From assembly GCA_030532825.1 (NCBI GenBank), contig JAUNKK010000008.1, positions 1-59,367 on the forward strand: a stretch of 59,367 bases of DNA, given 5' to 3'. How positions within the stretch are numbered: position 1 is the stretch's first letter; the number at the start of each line of letters is the position of its first letter. The position numbers were made by a program, and so were the translations under genes. Below the pieces are notes generated by a model. It searched no databases, had not been told where the DNA came from, and worked only from the letters and a program-made list of their open reading frames with translations. The DNA is from Propionibacteriaceae bacterium. Its GTDB lineage: Bacteria; Actinomycetota; Actinomycetes; Propionibacteriales; Propionibacteriaceae. Positions 57,782 to 59,367 of the stretch are shown here, one piece after another.

Positions 57782-59367
57782 TCAGATGCCGGTCTTCGGC
57801 ATGCCGGGCTTCACGCAGATAGGGTTGGAAACCATGTAGGTGAAGGTGGCGGTGCCGTCCTGGTTCAGAGTCCAGCCCTTGCCCAGGTCACCGATCTTCT
57901 TGCCCGCCTCAGGCGTCACGACGACGGTGATCTTCACCTTACCGCCGTGGACGCTCATCGACGGAGTGCCGTACACCAGGCCCGGAGCCGTCGGCAGTTC
58001 CACAACCGGCGGGGTCGGGACCGACGACCCCGGCTTGCACACACCCGGGGTGACCTTCGGATCGACCGGGTTCACCGGATCGGCTGGGGTCGAGGGAGTC
58101 GGCGGGGCCGGAGCCTCGCATTTCGGCTGCTCCACCGTAGTAGTGAAGGTGGCGGTGCCGTCGTTGTTGTAGACCCATCCCTGGGGCAGGTTGCCGCCGT
58201 CGATGATGAAGCCGTCCTTGCGGGTAGCGGTCACCTTGATGGTGGCAGTGGCGCCCTCGACGGTGATCTCCGGCGCGCCGTAAGTGATGCCCTCGGTCTC
58301 CGGGACCACGACGGTGGGATCCGTCGCAGTGGCAGAACCAGCAACACACACCCCCGGGGTCACGGTCGGGGAAACCGGAACGACAGGCTTGGCACAGACC
58401 GGGTTGGTGACACGCTTGGCGTACTCGGCAACACCCTTGTCGTTGTTCCAGGTCCAGCCTGCGGTCAGGTTGTCCTTGTCGATGACATAGCCGACCTTGG
58501 CGGTAGCGGTGGCGGAGAAGACCACCTCGTCATCGTCAACGGCCCAGGAGGTCGCGTAGTCGATGCCCTCGGTGTCGGCGGCGGTGATCGTCGGGTCAGT
58601 CGGTTCGACTGCGCCGGGCTCACAGGTTCCCACCGCAACCGTCGGATCGACCGGAACGACAGGCTTGTCACACTTCGGCTGCTCCACCGTAGTGGTGAAG
58701 GTCGCCACCCCGGTGGCGGGATCCAGGACCCAGCCGTCGGGGAGGTTGTCGCCATTGATGATGAAGCCGTCCTTGCGGGTAGCGGTCACCTTGATGGTGG
58801 CAGTGGCGCCCTCGACGGTGATCTCCGGCGCGCCGTAAGTGATGCCCTCGGTCTCCGGGACCACGACGGTGGGATCCGTCGCAGTGGCAGAACCAGCAAC
58901 ACACACCCCCGGGGTCACGGTCGGGGAAACCGGAACGACAGGCTTGGCACAGACCGGGTTGGTGACCGTGCCGGTGAAGTTGGCGCTAACGCCGTCGGCG
59001 TTCATCGCCCAGCCCTCGGGCAGATTGTCCTTGTCAATGACGTAGCCGACCGCAGGCCTGGCGGTCATGATGATCTCGTACACGGTGGTGTCCCCCACCT
59101 GATTCACGGCCGGGGAGGTATAGGTGATGCCCTCGGTGTCGGCGGCGGTGACCGTCGGACGGGTCGCCTCGGTGGCACCCGGCTCACAGGCACCGGGGGT
59201 CAGGGTCGGGGAGACCGGAGCGACGGGCTTGTCACACTTCGGCTGCTCCACCTGAGCGCTGAAGGTGGCGGTGCCGTCGGGGTTCATCACCCAGCCTTGG
59301 GGCAGCTGTGCCGCGTCGATGGCCTTGCCGGCCTCAGCGGTGGCCTTGAGGGTCACATCGACGATGC
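57782..59367 (-). CDS. Repetitive surface protein, C-terminal part (cut by window edge)
   Basis: At least 527 residues of repeats, with the start outside the window. Units of about 92 residues alternate between two sub-types. Each begins PVVPVSPTVTPGVC or similar, has a strand-rich middle (TEGITYGAPEITVEGATATI), the motif NLPDGW or NLPQGW, and ends with VEQPKCDKP or VTNPVCAKP. Each unit thus has two Cys that may pair. The protein ends PGMPKTGI, an LPxTG-like motif with no hydrophobic segment or charged tail. The repeats suggest a stalk or adhesin on the cell surface. The nucleotide sequence of two units is identical over 210 bases. Confidence 0.85.
   Translation of the reverse strand, partial: IVDVTLKATAEAGKAIDAAQLPQGWVMNPDGTATFSAQVEQPKCDKPVAPVSPTLTPGACEPGATEATRPTVTAADTEGITYTSPAVNQVGDTTVYEIIMTARPAVGYVIDKDNLPEGWAMNADGVSANFTGTVTNPVCAKPVVPVSPTVTPGVCVAGSATATDPTVVVPETEGITYGAPEITVEGATATIKVTATRKDGFIINGDNLPDGWVLDPATGVATFTTTVEQPKCDKPVVPVDPTVAVGTCEPGAVEPTDPTITAADTEGIDYATSWAVDDDEVVFSATATAKVGYVIDKDNLTAGWTWNNDKGVAEYAKRVTNPVCAKPVVPVSPTVTPGVCVAGSATATDPTVVVPETEGITYGAPEITVEGATATIKVTATRKDGFIIDGGNLPQGWVYNNDGTATFTTTVEQPKCEAPAPPTPSTPADPVNPVDPKVTPGVCKPGSSVPTPPVVELPTAPGLVYGTPSMSVHGGKVKITVVVTPEAGKKIGDLGKGWTLNQDGTATFTYMVSNPICVKPGMPKTGI
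58202..58411 (-). repeat. 210-base perfect repeat, copy 1
   Basis: Identical to 58757-58966, 555 bases away, inside the surface protein gene. It corresponds to 70 codons and includes third positions, so it reflects recent duplication or gene conversion. Confidence 0.95.
58757..58966 (-). repeat. 210-base perfect repeat, copy 2
   Basis: Second copy of the segment at 58202-58411; the 555-base offset equals two repeat units of about 92 codons. Confidence 0.95.

Noticed and set aside
57782-59367. Regular repeats that could look like a CRISPR array
   Set aside because: The repeats are coding, about 92 codons long, without short unique spacers.

Overview
The window is GC-rich DNA from a Gram-positive actinobacterium. 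The lipoprotein signals, a translational T-box before ileS, MacB-, DrrAB- and RbsABC-like exporters and importers, LPxTG-like protein ends and several apparently leaderless genes all fit this. I would guess the Propionibacteriaceae (Arachnia or Tessaracoccus type), but from style only, because no rRNA or diagnostic marker gene is present.

Layout. 1-1.7 kb: the end of a sugar ABC importer operon that runs off the left edge. 1.9-8.4 kb: an FHA protein, isoleucyl-tRNA synthetase with its T-box leader, and a secreted beta-propeller protein. 8.7-9.8 kb: a decayed IS30 transposase. 10.3-15 kb: a large LuxR-type regulator facing a three-gene operon in which a small protein resembling nitrile-hydratase-type RiPP leaders (NHLP) is coupled to a DrrAB-like exporter. 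15-19.3 kb: a MacB-type exporter (permease, ATPase, an adaptor with an apparent frameshift) and a lipoprotein. 19.6-26.2 kb: a LacI-regulated import and catabolic locus (RbsABC-like transporter, TIM-barrel isomerase, inositol-dehydrogenase-like oxidoreductase), with a striking double palindromic operator in front and a divergent MalY/PatB-like gene. 27.5-35.6 kb: housekeeping and signalling genes, namely a second Gfo/Idh oxidoreductase, a two-component pair, aspartokinase, a HerA-like ATPase and a LytR_C protein.

36-49.2 kb is a surface-polysaccharide cluster: two GT2 glycosyltransferases, a C-methyltransferase, a sugar nucleotidyltransferase, a PIG-L deacetylase, an SDR epimerase, a reversed RmlC-like epimerase, an unusual methyltransferase-like/aminotransferase fusion, a polytopic Wzy-like protein, a GT14 glycosyltransferase and a Wzx-like flippase. 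Together they could make a nucleotide-activated, C-methylated and aminated sugar, build a branched repeat unit, and flip and polymerise it. A further GT2 and a secreted GH16 enzyme lie at 53.7-55.8 kb.

49.2-51.7 kb is a small, relatively AT-rich accessory island bounded by two copies of a roughly 150 bp sequence. It holds a secreted, bacteriocin-precursor-like protein paired with a small two-helix membrane protein, plus a decayed second copy in which only the small membrane protein is intact. This pair and the NHLP/exporter operon are the best candidates for undescribed systems. The window ends with an SGNH hydrolase with a Pro/Ser stalk, an APC permease and a repetitive surface protein. Both the hydrolase and the surface protein stop at or just after an LPxTG-like motif with no membrane anchor.
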